64,000 nucleotides of DNA. Source: Pterobdella sp. o SKG-2022 (Eukaryota > Annelida > Clitellata > Hirudinida > Piscicolidae). Below, piece by piece: positions 50,340 through 63,654 of the stretch (the stretch's first letter is position 1; every line of letters starts with the position of its first letter). The notes beneath the pieces are model-generated. The model was not told the DNA's origin, did no database searches, and saw only the letters and a program-made list of their open reading frames with translations. The position numbers and the translations under genes were made by a program. The stretch lies in assembly GCA_964035795.1 (NCBI GenBank), contig OZ038321.1:22136283-22200282 (forward strand), in the 5' to 3' direction.

Positions 50340-51270
50340 TGGGTAAGTTTTTTTTCCTATGGTTTACCCTCAGGATATCTTGGGTGTTTTGGGTCTTCAA
50401 TTTTTTTTTGAAAAAAAAATGAAAAATTATGTTTATTTTTAACTGCTGATTAGTTTTTTATAAATTTTAATTTGGAACTGTCATTATCATTAATATCAAA
50501 TCGATTTACCTCCTTTTTCCACTTTAGGCTATTTATTTTGAAAAATGCTAAACTATCTAACTTAGTAACAGAGTGCTCTTCTGTTATAACCTGTAATAAT
50601 CAGTAAACTCCGGTTATATCTACAAACTGGCACGAACCATTTGGGTTTGCCAATGGCTTCAGTTTACAACCGCAAAACAAACTGGTTTAGCGGGGGAAAC
50701 AGTAGATTGGGAATTTGCAATTTCAAATTTTTGGGAAAATTTTCAAAATGATAAGCTCATAAAATTTTTTTAAAATGAAATGGCTCATTCTTAATCACAT
50801 TTTTATTAATATTACTTAAGTTTTTCCGATTTTTGTTTACCTCAGCCAGTGTGAGAAGTACAAAAATGATTGTTATTGTAATAGTTTATACATGACCATT
50901 CAAAATTACCATAGTTTTTGTTCTTTCTAAAAGCATATTCACTTTAAGGCGTTTAAGTTTTTGCCAAGACCAGTGATGCTTTAGCACAATTCAATACAAT
51001 TTTTTTTTTCTTTTTTTTGAAAACTTTTAAGAAAATACTAAATATTTGTTCAATTTCATAAAAAAATAAACAAACTTTCAAATCATTATTTTTGATATTT
51101 TATATAAATTTTAAAATATTTTTTGATTTTAATAAATTGAAATGAATTAAAAAAAACCGACAAAAATTTTTAAAAACGACAAAAAATTTGAACTTCTACC
51201 ATCATTCACCCATCACTACTCAAAATATAATTCTAAATTCTTACATTTAACATCTTCACGGTAGTAATCT
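50340..51270. other. Upstream region of Hrs gene with an ambiguous coding island
   Basis: The stretch 50580-50760 is less AT-rich and open in two plus frames (one includes LARTIWVCQWLQFTTAKQTG). The minus strand has a short open run with VPVCRYNRSLLIIT. I cannot assign a product. The Hrs promoter should lie in or near this segment, but no TATA box or initiator can be singled out. Confidence 0.35.
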
Positions 51271-51276
51271 TTTGAA

Positions 51277-54200
51277 ATGTTTTCCTCGAAAGTCTCAAAT
51301 TTTGAACGACTTTTAGGTAAATTAACATTATATTAAATAAATTTTAATATTCTGGCTCTCACATGATAATTAGTAATCCCACAACTACATTGGTACAGAT
51401 AAAGCCACAAGTAAACTCCTCTTGGAACCAGAATGGGACTCTATAATGCAAATTTGTGATATACTCCGGCAAGGAGACGTTCAGTGAGTTTTTTCAGCTT
51501 TTTACATGAGATCCAAGTTTAATCATCAAACACAAAAATATACGTTTCAATAATTATAACTGCTTTATTTTCTACTTTTCATCATATTAAGTTGTTTTTT
51601 ATACTAAAATTTTTAATTTTTTTGGGTTATTTTTATTCTTAGAATAACTGAATGGGGTTCAGAAACTCATGAAGTTTATGCCCCTATAATCATACTTCTA
51701 ATTGACTTGAAGTCAAGATTTTCATGTATGGCTGAATCTATTAGATAATTATTAAAATTTTTTTCAACAGACCATCTCATGCATTAACTTCAATCAGAAA
51801 GAAAATAGATAATGATAATTACCATATTTGTAACTATGGTCTTTTGGTGAGCATTTAAAATATAGTTGTATAATAACCATACTTTTATGCATTAATATAT
51901 GCTAATCTATCATTTTATTTACAATTATGTTTCAAAAAGATACAAATTTAGTTAAATTTTTTATATCATTTTAGGTATAAATTCTTGTTGTTTACATGAG
52001 AATTCACATAAATTATTAAATATATTTGACTACATATGAAAATAAATACTATTTAGATCATTAACTGTACTTCATATCCATATCAAAAATGCTCAATCAT
52101 AAAGGTATTAGAGTCAGTGGTGAAAAACTGTGGCACAATGGTACATAATGCCATTGCCACCAAAGAATTTATGAACTATATGCATCAACTTGCCAAAGTT
52201 TGTTTCTATGTAATAGTCATTCATTGAAACCAATGCTATGTTACTTGGTTAGTTTGGTTTAGAAGCAGTCTTTTTTTGCACATATAAACACAATGTTTTA
52301 TAGTTTGTGAGTATTATTTATTATATATATATATATATATAGAAACAGATGCAAAAAATACATGACTCAGGTTTTTAATTCTCTAAAAATGCTAGTATAC
52401 AAATAATAAGCAATGATAATATATAATGGTTAAAAACTATGATTATATCATCAAATTTTGTAAAATCAAGTTAATTCACATAAGAAAAAACAAGATTCAC
52501 TCAAGAACAAGGTCTTAGAGCTGATCCAAGTGTGGTCACATGCTTTCAGATCCAACCAGTCTTACAGGCTAGACTTTATTGTTATTTATTTTCAATTTTT
52601 GCATTATTAGTCTCATTATTACCACTTCTCACTTTATGCTATAAGGCAAAAAAGATTGAATAATAACTTTTTTCATTATTGACTTAGTTTACATTTTATA
52701 ATTATTTTTGCTTTCATAAGTATTATGAATTTTTTTATTACAGAGTGATACAAGAGACATTCAATACAATGAAGGCTGAAGGTTGGAGAATGTCTAAGAT
52801 TTTTTGTTTGATCATTTGTGCTTGAATTCAATTTAGTATTCCAGCTATCATTCTATAATAAAATCTTCATTAATAAATACTTACCCACTTACTTACTTAG
52901 GCCAACTTTTAGGTCTGAAAACAATTAATAATAAAAACTACATATCAAAATAATTTATAAATAACCAAAATCAACTAATCACAGGCTTTGCATTTCCCAC
53001 CTTGAAGGAATCTGACGCCATGTTTGCAGCAGAGAAAGCACCTGATTGGATGGATGGAGAACACTGCTATTCATGTGTTGCTCCATTCACCACCTTCAAT
53101 AGAAAGGTAGGTGTTTTTGTGGGAATAAGGATGAACAAAGCTCATCGATTTTTTTTATGATCGTTATCGTTATCAGCACTGGTAGTAATAATGATGTCAA
53201 AGTCTAAACGATTATTACCATTATCATTAATGTTGAGTATATTTAAAAACACTACTAAGTTTTATTAAGATACGAAGCTTTTCGTTAACTAAGTAACATT
53301 TCCAAGTATCTATATGAGCTCATATAGATACTTGGAAATGTTACTTAGTCAATGAAAAGCTTCGTATCTTAATAAAACTTATGATTTTTTTAAATATAAT
53401 CAATTTATTGTGGCTAGTGAAAAATCATTAATGTCATCTTTATAATCATCAATGATAATAATATGAATTACTTATATAGCGCCTTTTACGCATCTTTCAG
53501 AGGCGCTCGGTTATAATGCTTATGAGAATACAAAACAATAGGGATAATGCCTAGAAAATATAAGTAAAAATTTTATATTTTTGTTATATCGTATTCTACG
53601 TTTGTTGCGATTCATTTTTTTCTCTCACCACATATCAGTATTGGAAGATATAAGAACTTCACCACTCAACCAACAGCATCATTGTAGAGCTTGTGGTCAG
53701 GTTTTCTGTCAAAAATGTTCATCGAAGGTGTCCATAATCCCTAAGTTTGGCATTGAGAAAGAGGTGCGTGTGTGTGACTCATGCTTCGACTCCATAAATA
53801 AGTAAGTGTCGTGGTGTTTTGGATGAGATTCAATCTTTTTATATTGTGTTTTCAGTAGGTGGTTTGTTAATTGATATCAATATCTTGAGTTTTCACTTGG
53901 TGATTTTTGATTCCTTGTTTATATAGTCATTTTTTAGGTAAACCACGAAGTCAATAATAATGTTTATAATCAGCAAAGATAGTTATACCTTTAAATACAA
54001 AGTCCAATGAACCAAATATAGCCTCACATAACTACAAAGCACAATGAATCTCAAAGGATTCAGGACGGAGGCAAGAAAAAGGGGGGAGAGGATGATTTAC
54101 CAGAGGAATACCTCAACTCACCACTCTCTAAGCAATCTCAGGTATGCATTTACCTGATGAGTTTCTCGAGTACTTCAGTTATTATTGCTTAATTAATTGG

Positions 54201-57200
54201 TGTCTATATCTATACAATAGCTGCAGCTTCATTCATATAGTTCCATTATTAATTTACTTAAGTTTTGCCTTACCATCTGCTGAAGAAAATGGGCTATAAC
54301 TATTATGATGATGATGATGATAGTCAACGCTTCTAGTGTATCCTTAGATGACTAACAAACCTATTCATATATTATTATATCTATGACATGATAAATGTTC
54401 TTATCAACCCATCCACCACTATATAACCAAGGTGCCACCAACAAAGACTGAGGCGGAGATACAAGAGGAGGAGGAGTTGCAACTGGCTATTGCTCTATCT
54501 CAGAGCGAGGCTGAAGCTAAGGTGCTTGATAAGTAGTTTTAGCTGTATGTATTGATTATTGAAGTGGATTTTTTTTATTTCAATTTACTTCATTTGCTTC
54601 ATATATATTTATATGAATTTAACTTTATGATTTTTTCAAATACAATAAATTTTTTAATTCAAGTTTTGCTAATTAAATTTTAGCTAATTGAGTGATATTA
54701 TATGTGTTTATTAAACGCAAAATAAATGTCTGACAGAAGAGTAAGTCTAAGGTACCTTCTCCTGTCGCAGCTGCCATCAACAAAACTGAAAGTCTCTATT
54801 CACAACCTCAAGTTGTCATAAAAGCTATTTTTAAACTTTTATTTTCTTGTTTTTAATTGTCTTTTGCTTTATGATATCAATAAGCACGTTAAAAACTCTT
54901 AATACTACTTACACCACCAATACTACTAGTACTACTAATATTCTCAAAAATAGTTAATAAGGATGTAATAACCTTAGAAGCAGCAGCCACAGACTCAACC
55001 CACCACCATGGACACTTCCGATATGGATCCTGAGCTTGCTAGGTAACTTATAATAACAAGTATAATAAAGGTACAATTATAATATTGAGATTAGTCACAA
55101 TGGGTTTATTCAGTGTTCAATAAAATAAATATAAGATATTATCATCGTCAAAATTAAATAATGTTAACCCATAAAGCTTTGTGCATTTTTGTCGATAACC
55201 AATCATCATTCACTTTCATTGCTACAAGAATAATACGAGTATGAAGATTCACACGCACATAAACACCGACGAAAACGTTCAACTACAAATTCTACAGATA
55301 TTTGAATAGAAATTATTGGCAACAGAAAAGTGCAGAAATGAAGTCATCAAAAACACCAACCACCCAACCATCAGCACCCACCACTAACACCCTCAAGAGG
55401 GAAGATGTTGTTACGGTAATAAAAGTTTCATTACTATATTTATTGTTGTTATTTTTTATTTGAGTAGCGTAATTGATACAAACTCAAACACTGTATTTCA
55501 TTACTCAATTGGGTGCATAGTTTTGATGAAATTTCATTAAATTTATCTATTGTAGCACCATTGTTGCTTTTAAATATAATCATAATTTCTTTAAAGAAAA
55601 TTTAATTGAGTGCATTTTTTCACCTATCTATTTATCAATTTATCTAATTATCTGCATCACCAGTTACTTACATAGATATCTAACTGTTAATCTATGGTTA
55701 TCTACATAACTGCGCTCAGGAGCTTAAACAGCAGCCAGAAGAGGATGATCCAGATAGGAACCAGTTTCTCAATGCCTTGTCGAGCAGTATTGAGATTTTC
55801 GTTAACAGGTTGGCTTTCTGTTAGTTACTTAATTAGCAAGTAAGATATATTTTTTTCTTGAGATGAATGAATATTTAATATGGTATTTTTATGATATTTT
55901 TTTTATTTATAATAATGGGACTTTCTCCACGTCGTTTCCTGGTATTAATGAATTAACTAACTTGACGTATGTTAGATAGTATTAGTATGTTTAATTTTTA
56001 AAATACTTCTACGTTTTATAATATTTTCAAGTTGTATATAAATATATATAGAACAATCTGACACATTCTCCAACAAATTAACTACCACAAACCTATCACT
56101 ACAACTCCACCATAAACCCACTCAAAACCGTTCATAATAACCTCCAAACAGAATGAAAAGCAACTCTCAACGTAATAGGAGCATAGCAAATGATTCATCT
56201 GTACAAACTCTCTTTATGACCCTTACAGCCATGCATCCCACCCTCATCAACTATGTGCAACAGCTTGAAGCCTCGAGGGGTTTGTGTGAAAGTTTATATT
56301 ATATATATTCTTAAAAAAATGTTAATTCTTTGAGTCAAACATAAATATTCAAATGAAAATACTTTTTTGAGTTTATCTTAGTCTACTGAGCTTTTAAGAT
56401 GAGAGTTGATCTTACGAAAAGCTAGACTAAAATGCACTTCAAAGAGTTTTCATTTAAATATGAAACTTTTTGAAGTTTAAGTCCACAAAGCTTTTCGTAG
56501 TTTGATCTCACGTTATCAATTGAAGATACTAATATTTGTAATATCATTTTCATTTGAATATTCATGTCAGACTTGAAGAATTGGAATAATTTTAATAGGG
56601 TCCACAAAACATACTTAAAGATGAATATTTACTTAATAGTTGAAGGTTTATGTGTTTGAAGTGGTTTTACAGAGACTTTTCATTTTTTTAAATAATGATA
56701 TTATAGTTTTTCAAATTATGAGGATTTGTCTTAAAAACATGCTTATTCAAGAAGATGAGCAAAAGTTTCGTTAAGTAAAATTTCATCATTAGCCTAAAGT
56801 GTGCGATTCTTATATTTCCGTTAGTTTTACCGCTAAATTTAATTAGTAAAAATATTTAACTATTACCATTATGGTTATAGTATCATTAATATTCATACCT
56901 AAAATATACGATTCTATAAATAGAAAACAAATTTTAAGCTTTGTCTTTCAATAAATGTGTTGAAGCATTCTTCACACTTGATGCTTAGTTGTAAAATAAT
57001 GTAAAAAATATATTCGATGTCTCTAAAAAGTTATATACTAAATTACTTATTAATTTTTTTAATACTAAATTTTAAAAAAATTCTTTTATCAAAATGCATT
57101 AGAAATTGATTTTTCCTTCACCAAGATTATTTGCATAGTTTTCATCATGACTGACCCATCAACACCCAGCCCACTACGAGGGCTTGCAAGACAAGCTCGG

Positions 57201-59003
57201 TCAGTTGAAGGATGCCAGGGATGCATTAGATGTGTTGAGGGAAGAGCACAGGGAGAAAGAAAAACTTAGGCAACAGGAGGCAGAAAAGGCCAGACAGGCC
57301 CAATTGGCCCAAAAGCTTGAGGTCCTCAGACAACAGAAACAGGTGGGGTTATCTTAATATTTACAGCTATAAAAATAATGATAATTATTGGAATGAACTT
57401 CCTTCAATATAAACAGAGATGCATATATTATTAATCATTGGATCATATGTCTGTACATTTTCTAGTAACTGATAGCCGATAAATAATTTTGTAGCTTGAA
57501 CTCTTTCTTGATGTGCACTCTTAAAACTCAGGTGTATTTGGAGTACCAGAGGCAAATGGCTCTGCAGAGGATGCAGGAACAGGAGTTGGAGATGAGGAAG
57601 AGGTTGGAGGTGCAGAAACAACAGCAACAACTCAAGTCCCAACAATATGCTCATCCTCAGGTCTCGCATTTCTATGGCGTTTTAATCATGGTTTGGTTGA
57701 ATATTGTATTAATTGATTGAATTGGTTAATTTGATTGATTTAATTTTCATCCATGAGATGACTAAATTTTTTCATTATTTTTCCAGTCTTATCTTCCACC
57801 TGTGTACCCTCCAACTCACCAAGGATACTCATACCCTCAAGCCTACCCCATGCCTTACATGCCAAATGTTCCACCCATGGGCTCACCACAGAATGCATAT
57901 CAAGCCCCAGCACAACACTCCCAAAAAATACCACAGCAACTCCATCAGCCATTACCTCAACATATGTCCAATGGTTATGACGCTTATTCCCATCAACAAA
58001 TGCCACAACAAACCCTACCTCATCAGCACCAACCAATACAACAACCACAACTAACTCAACAACGATTACCACAACAACCTTTACCCCAACAACATCCACC
58101 ATCCCAACAACTATCCCAGCAACATCCACCACCCCAACAACACCCTCAGCAAAATCTTTCTCAACACGGCCCACAAACGACCACCTTTCCCCAACAGCAG
58201 ATGCCCGCTTATAATCCCACTTACCAGGTTTCACTTTTTTGTGTTTTTGCATGTAGTAAAGTTTGATATAGCTTTATATTGATTATTAGCATCACTTTTT
58301 ATTATTGAGTCCATTTATGAGTGGTTTGATTGAATATCAAATTTTGTTTTTTTTTGAGTTTTTACACTACTTAATTTTAAATAACTTAAAATATAACTAT
58401 TCAATGTTTTTGTGCTTCCTGAATTTTTAATATTTTTCCAACCATATTTTAACCCAACCATAGCAAGCATTCCAGGCCAATCCACCACAAACAACCACAC
58501 AAGGTTACATTCATATTGATTTGATGTCGCTTGTATAACAATTTCTTGGAAGATTGTTAATCGAATTAATGAAAAATTATATGTATAGAATCTTTAATTA
58601 ATTTTTTTCCACATAATATTTAAGCCTAACAGTTTACTTCTAAATAATTGTTCAAAACAAAATTTAGGCATATAAATCAAACTGCGGAACTAGCAGAATA
58701 AGGATGAGCTAATTATGGTCGATAGTCGCCTAAATACCTCAATCTTTTTTCAAGTCATGAATACATATCTACTTCCTTATTTAATAGCTATAAAAGTATA
58801 CATATGATTGTAAATCATAAAAACACGAAAAAACTTGAGTTTTGAGGCTAATTGTTCACAATATGATTGTAAGTATTTTATATACTATAAGTGTGATTAA
58901 ACACCTTTATAAACCACAACTACTTTATGCTGCAGATGTAACTCCATATGGTGCAGCACAGGATAATGCCAACAATGTGGCAGAGCTTATCAATTTTGAT
59001 TGA
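51277..59003 (+). CDS. HGS: Hrs/HGS, ESCRT-0 endosomal sorting protein, 20 exons
   Basis: All phases agree across 20 exons, giving 720 residues (human HGS 777). Exons: 51277-51316, 51399-51483, 51771-51846, 52105-52197, 52485-52567, 52744-52781, 52985-53106, 53677-53801, 54057-54141, 54432-54521, 54737-54811, 54978-55042, 55298-55415, 55720-55808, 56152-56279, 57170-57342, 57532-57660, 57787-58227, 58464-58503, 58936-59003. Hrs binds ubiquitinated cargo and PI3P on early endosomes and recruits ESCRT-I and clathrin. Visible: VHS domain (about 1-140; [19 protein letters not shown]), FYVE zinc finger (about 160-220; paired CxxC, RKHHCRACG, EVRVC), ubiquitin-interacting motif (about 260-278; [17 protein letters not shown]), coiled-coil core (about 365-540; [24 protein letters not shown]), Pro/Gln-rich tail and a terminal clathrin box LINFD. 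Intron 5 starts with GC. Intron 7 cuts the FYVE motif between RK and HHC. Confidence 0.95.
52567..52743 (+). other. GC-AG intron in the Hrs gene
   Basis: Exon 5 must end TTACAG at 52567 to give the reading [13 protein letters not shown] expected of the VHS end, and the following bases are GCTAGA. The acceptor ttattacag at 52743 is normal. GC donors usually need strong pairing elsewhere; here the exon side ACAG is good. No GT nearby restores both frame and homology. Confidence 0.75.
52886..52925 (-). repeat. 3' tail of an RTE-type LINE in Hrs intron 6
   Basis: Read on the minus strand: gacctaaaagttggcctaag followed by taagtaagt, closely matching the 3' end of the RTE-type copy at 41480-41513. 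It is an extremely truncated insertion. Confidence 0.65.
53257..53380. repeat. Near-perfect 124-bp palindrome in Hrs intron 7
   Basis: The arms meet without a spacer at tatatgagctcatata (centre 53318/53319). Each arm is 62 bp, from aagttttattaagatacgaa to the centre, with about two mismatches (gttaac versus gtcaat region). It could form a cruciform or, in RNA, a long hairpin. Half-copies occur near 49.67 kb and 35.50 kb, so it is probably a mobile hairpin element. Confidence 0.9.
53462..53530 (-). repeat. L2-type LINE 3' tail in Hrs intron 7
   Basis: Read on the minus strand, gagcgcctctgaaagatgcg and taaaaggcgctatataa match the GC-rich hairpin and tail of the L2-type copy at 41838-41878. Only the last 70 bp or so is present. 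Confidence 0.75.
56325..56580. mobile_element. Inverted-repeat element in Hrs intron 15
   Basis: aaatattcaaatgaaaat at about 56343 is mirrored by attttcatttgaatattcat near 56548-56568, with outer agtcaaac/gtcagactt also pairing. The centre carries tacgaaaagct and agcttttcgta, which also pair. About 250 bp, no open frame of note. Confidence 0.6.
56970..57040. mobile_element. Hairpin-family terminus fragment in Hrs intron 15
   Basis: aaaatatattcgatgtctct is the complement of the agagacatcg terminus seen at 38.48 and 45.02 kb. Only one end is clear. Confidence 0.4.
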
Positions 59004-59441
59004 ATCACTTCCTTCTATGACCAATTCTAATTGATGCACTTAGTTATGTAGATAATCATTTCATTTGTTAGAACAAACACAATAGTTTAAAAACTGATTT
59101 TAATTTCCATGTTTATAAGGAAATAAGGTTTTTTATTGGTTATGTGATAAGTAGGCTGCTTCAGTGTTCACAGTTTAGATTCAAACACTATTTTCTGTTT
59201 CGATTCCAATGATAAACACTACATTCGTTGTTTAAAGTCTCAAAATTAATCACTTTTTCAATTCAATACACACCATCTTCAATTGATATTTATCGCAATT
59301 ATTGGATTGTTTTAGCTAACAATACAGCCTTTAACTCAACATTAAAACACTTGGTATAACCAAAAAAGATTTTGTTCTAATGATTGAGTTTGAAAGATGG
59401 GTTGCTAGTATTGTAATATTTCGATGTCTACTTGCTTTTCT

Positions 59442-59447
59442 AATAAA
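59442..59447 (+). terminator. Poly(A) signal for Hrs
   Basis: A canonical AATAAA, about 440 bp after the Hrs stop codon, followed by less structured AT-rich DNA. This would give a typical 3' untranslated region. Confidence 0.55.
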
Positions 59448-59459
59448 ATCGAAGTAATT

Positions 59460-60200
59460 TAAAGCTTTGTATGAAACGGTGTATCTTGTATTGGTTGACT
59501 ACTATATATACTTCAAAAATTTTATTTTTAAAATTAGTTACATATATGTAACATTTAAAATACTCAAAGCTTTTTTTTGTTTCAGATGATTTTAAATTTC
59601 ATGAATACAAAGCTGTTTTTAACTCTTAATTTAATTCTTTATTAGAATAATCCTAAAATAATACATAGAATGGTAATTATATTTACAAATGATTCATAAA
59701 CAGTTCACATCAGTAAAGCGATACAAGAGCTTTAACAATTCAACTCAATACAACTGTGTAACACATACCTCATTGATACAAGTACCTTCGATAGACGATT
59801 AATACATGCATCTTGATTCATAATGCAAATCAGAAGTATATCAAAAAGACGTGGCCATTTAGTGCTTTTTAAATTACTTTATGATTATTAAAGGCTAATA
59901 TATAAATATCCAGATCAAAGCACCATTCATAGCTTATTAAAACTGCATGTAACTTTTAATAAGATGCACTCACAGTATCAACTTATGTATGCAAACATAA
60001 AGACGTTGGTAACCCTCTCGGAAACTTAGTATCAGCTTGACAACTAGGTCTCAAATGATCAAGTTTCTAGGTCTTTAAAGCAACGTCCTCATTATTGCAT
60101 GTCATTTGGCAACGTGAGTCGACTTACGAAAATCTTCATGACATTTTAATAAGCTATAGATGTGTATAATGTGGAATATTTAAAAATACAGTTCTTTGAT
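59460..60200. other. Intergenic, AT-rich
   Basis: Between Hrs and the small two-exon gene. Nothing supported. Confidence 0.5.
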
Positions 60201-60214
60201 TCGATTAGCGATCG

Positions 60215-60700
60215 ATGAAACAAGATTCCATTGATGAATATGTACAAAATTGTAGAAAACAAACACAAAAATTATACAAGAAAATAAGTATTGTAGGAGC
60301 ACTCAAACCACCCACATCCAGAATGTTACTGAATGAAGTCAATTCAAACTTTCATGAAAGATTTAATGTTAAAAATCCATTAAAAAATAACGGTGGTAAG
60401 AACGAGAATTCCAAAAAAGGAACTGTGAGAAATCATCTGGGCTATTTAAAAGTAAAAACGGATTTATTAAACATCCTTATACTAGAAATGACATGAAAAC
60501 GATACAATCAACAAGTTTAAATTATTATATAGAAATCAAAATCCTGCTTTTGAACACCAAAAAATGTACCATATTAATAAAACAAAAAATTTTTCATTTC
60601 AGAGTACTATAAACTGGCACTCCATTTAATTGTTGACACCAACGGGGTTTCATCCAATAAGACTCACATCCATACTAGCAGTAACGCTGTTGAAATATAG
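60215..60700 (+). CDS. Small two-exon protein of 92 residues, unidentified
   Basis: Exon 1 is 60215-60395, from an ATG preceded by an in-frame TAG nine bases upstream, to donor GGTG/gtaaga. Exon 2 is 60603-60700 after a textbook acceptor atttttcatttcag. Phases match (G plus AG gives Glu), and exon 2 ends in TAG. The protein starts MKQDSIDEYVQNCRKQTQKL (likely helical), has SIVGALKPPTSRMLLNEV in the middle and NNGEYYKLALHLIVDTNGVS, THIHTSSNAVEI at the end (likely beta). The composition is balanced, one Cys, no signal peptide or membrane segment. I do not recognise the family. It is flanked by Hrs (same strand, 1.2 kb upstream) and the H4 remnant (opposite strand, about 150 bp downstream). Confidence 0.6.
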
Positions 60701-60845
60701 ATTTTTTTTGCATGGGTAGCTAGGCGCTCTGTTATGTTGAACAATAAGTCTGCTCTTATGTAAATCAACTTTTCAAATGCTATAGAAAAAAGTATATTTT
60801 TGATTTTGTTAAGCAAAAGCCGATGACACAATAAGAAAAGGATTC

Positions 60846-61080
60846 TTATTCTCCAAAACAGTACAAGTTCTACTTTATCTCTTAAGACACAATGATCTCA
60901 AGAGTTTCATTTGGCGTGCTTGGTACACGTAAAGGCATTCTTGATGACGTTAGCTAAAAAGACCTTCAGTAAGCCCTTGCTTGAGATTGTCTTGACACCC
61001 CCAGGCCTAGCCAATCTACGAAGGAAAGGCTTGGTAATGGCCTGAATGTGCTGAAGACTTTTTTTGCTCAAACCCCTTTT
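60846..61080 (-). pseudogene. Histone H4 pseudogene
   Basis: Read on the minus strand from 61080, the frame gives [20 protein letters not shown], then [24 protein letters not shown], the core of histone H4 (compare the well-known ITKPAIRRLARRGGVKRIS and [22 protein letters not shown]). About six residues between the two (the GLIYEETR region) are deleted. In-frame stops follow HAK, and the H4 C-terminus is then recognisable only at DNA level with a one-base shift, ending at gttttggagaataa (stop at 60846-60848). The N-terminal tail is lost. H4 is almost invariant in eukaryotes, so the many substitutions, deletion and stops mean a dead copy. H4 genes are usually intronless, so this may be a decayed tandem-array member or a retrocopy. 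Confidence 0.85.
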
Positions 61081-61084
61081 CTTT

Positions 61085-61715
61085 TTGAAATGTTAATTTA
61101 GTTTTATAAACGACATCAAAACAATTAGAAATTAAAATAAAAAATAAAATTGCGTTTGTTTTCTACAATTTTGTTCTATTAGGTTTTACTGCGTAAAAAT
61201 GAACATGTGTTTAACTGTGCGTACATAACACCAATTTTAAGAGAATATATAGAGGTACCAAATTTTTTAAATTATCTTATGTTCACTTTACCGTCATTTT
61301 TGAACATAATGATTTCAACCATTGAATAAATAAAAATTATCATTAAATAAACACAAATTAAAAATACTAAAATCTTCTGGTATTCATCGCTGCAATGTGC
61401 TATAACCGTTTAAGCTTATTATTGTTATTATTATGATTATTATTGTTATTATTATTATTCAATTGTTCTTTACGCATGTCTTTGCGTCTTTTTTTACACC
61501 ACATTTCATGACAATCCTGATCTTGTGGAAAGCTATAGGGGTTTTATCATTGTTATAATAGAAATACTATTGATATAACTAATGACTACATTTATCTATA
61601 TTTATCCTCGACATTTTTATCATAATAATTACCACAATCATGATCCTAGTACAAACCCCCTCATTTAACACCATAAAATCACCACCTCGAATCACTCCAC
61701 CACCCACCATAACTT
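61085..61715. other. AT-rich; intergenic or 3' region of the CDK gene
   Basis: Contains a ttattattgttattatt-type tract at about 61420-61460. No further kinase exon could be identified, although CDK12/13 proteins usually continue well beyond the kinase domain. Confidence 0.4.
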
Positions 61716-61720
61716 TTCCA

Positions 61721-63651
<1,931 letters not shown>

Positions 63652-63654
63652 CTG

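Noticed and set aside
57385..57720. Minus frame 57385-57669 and plus frame from 57496 as separate genes
   Set aside because: The plus part is Hrs exon 17 read through its introns. The minus part is its shadow.
57740..58252. 170-codon minus-strand open frame rich in Val and Gly
   Set aside because: It is the exact antisense of the Pro/Gln-rich Hrs exon at 57787-58227, which fits Hrs in phase.
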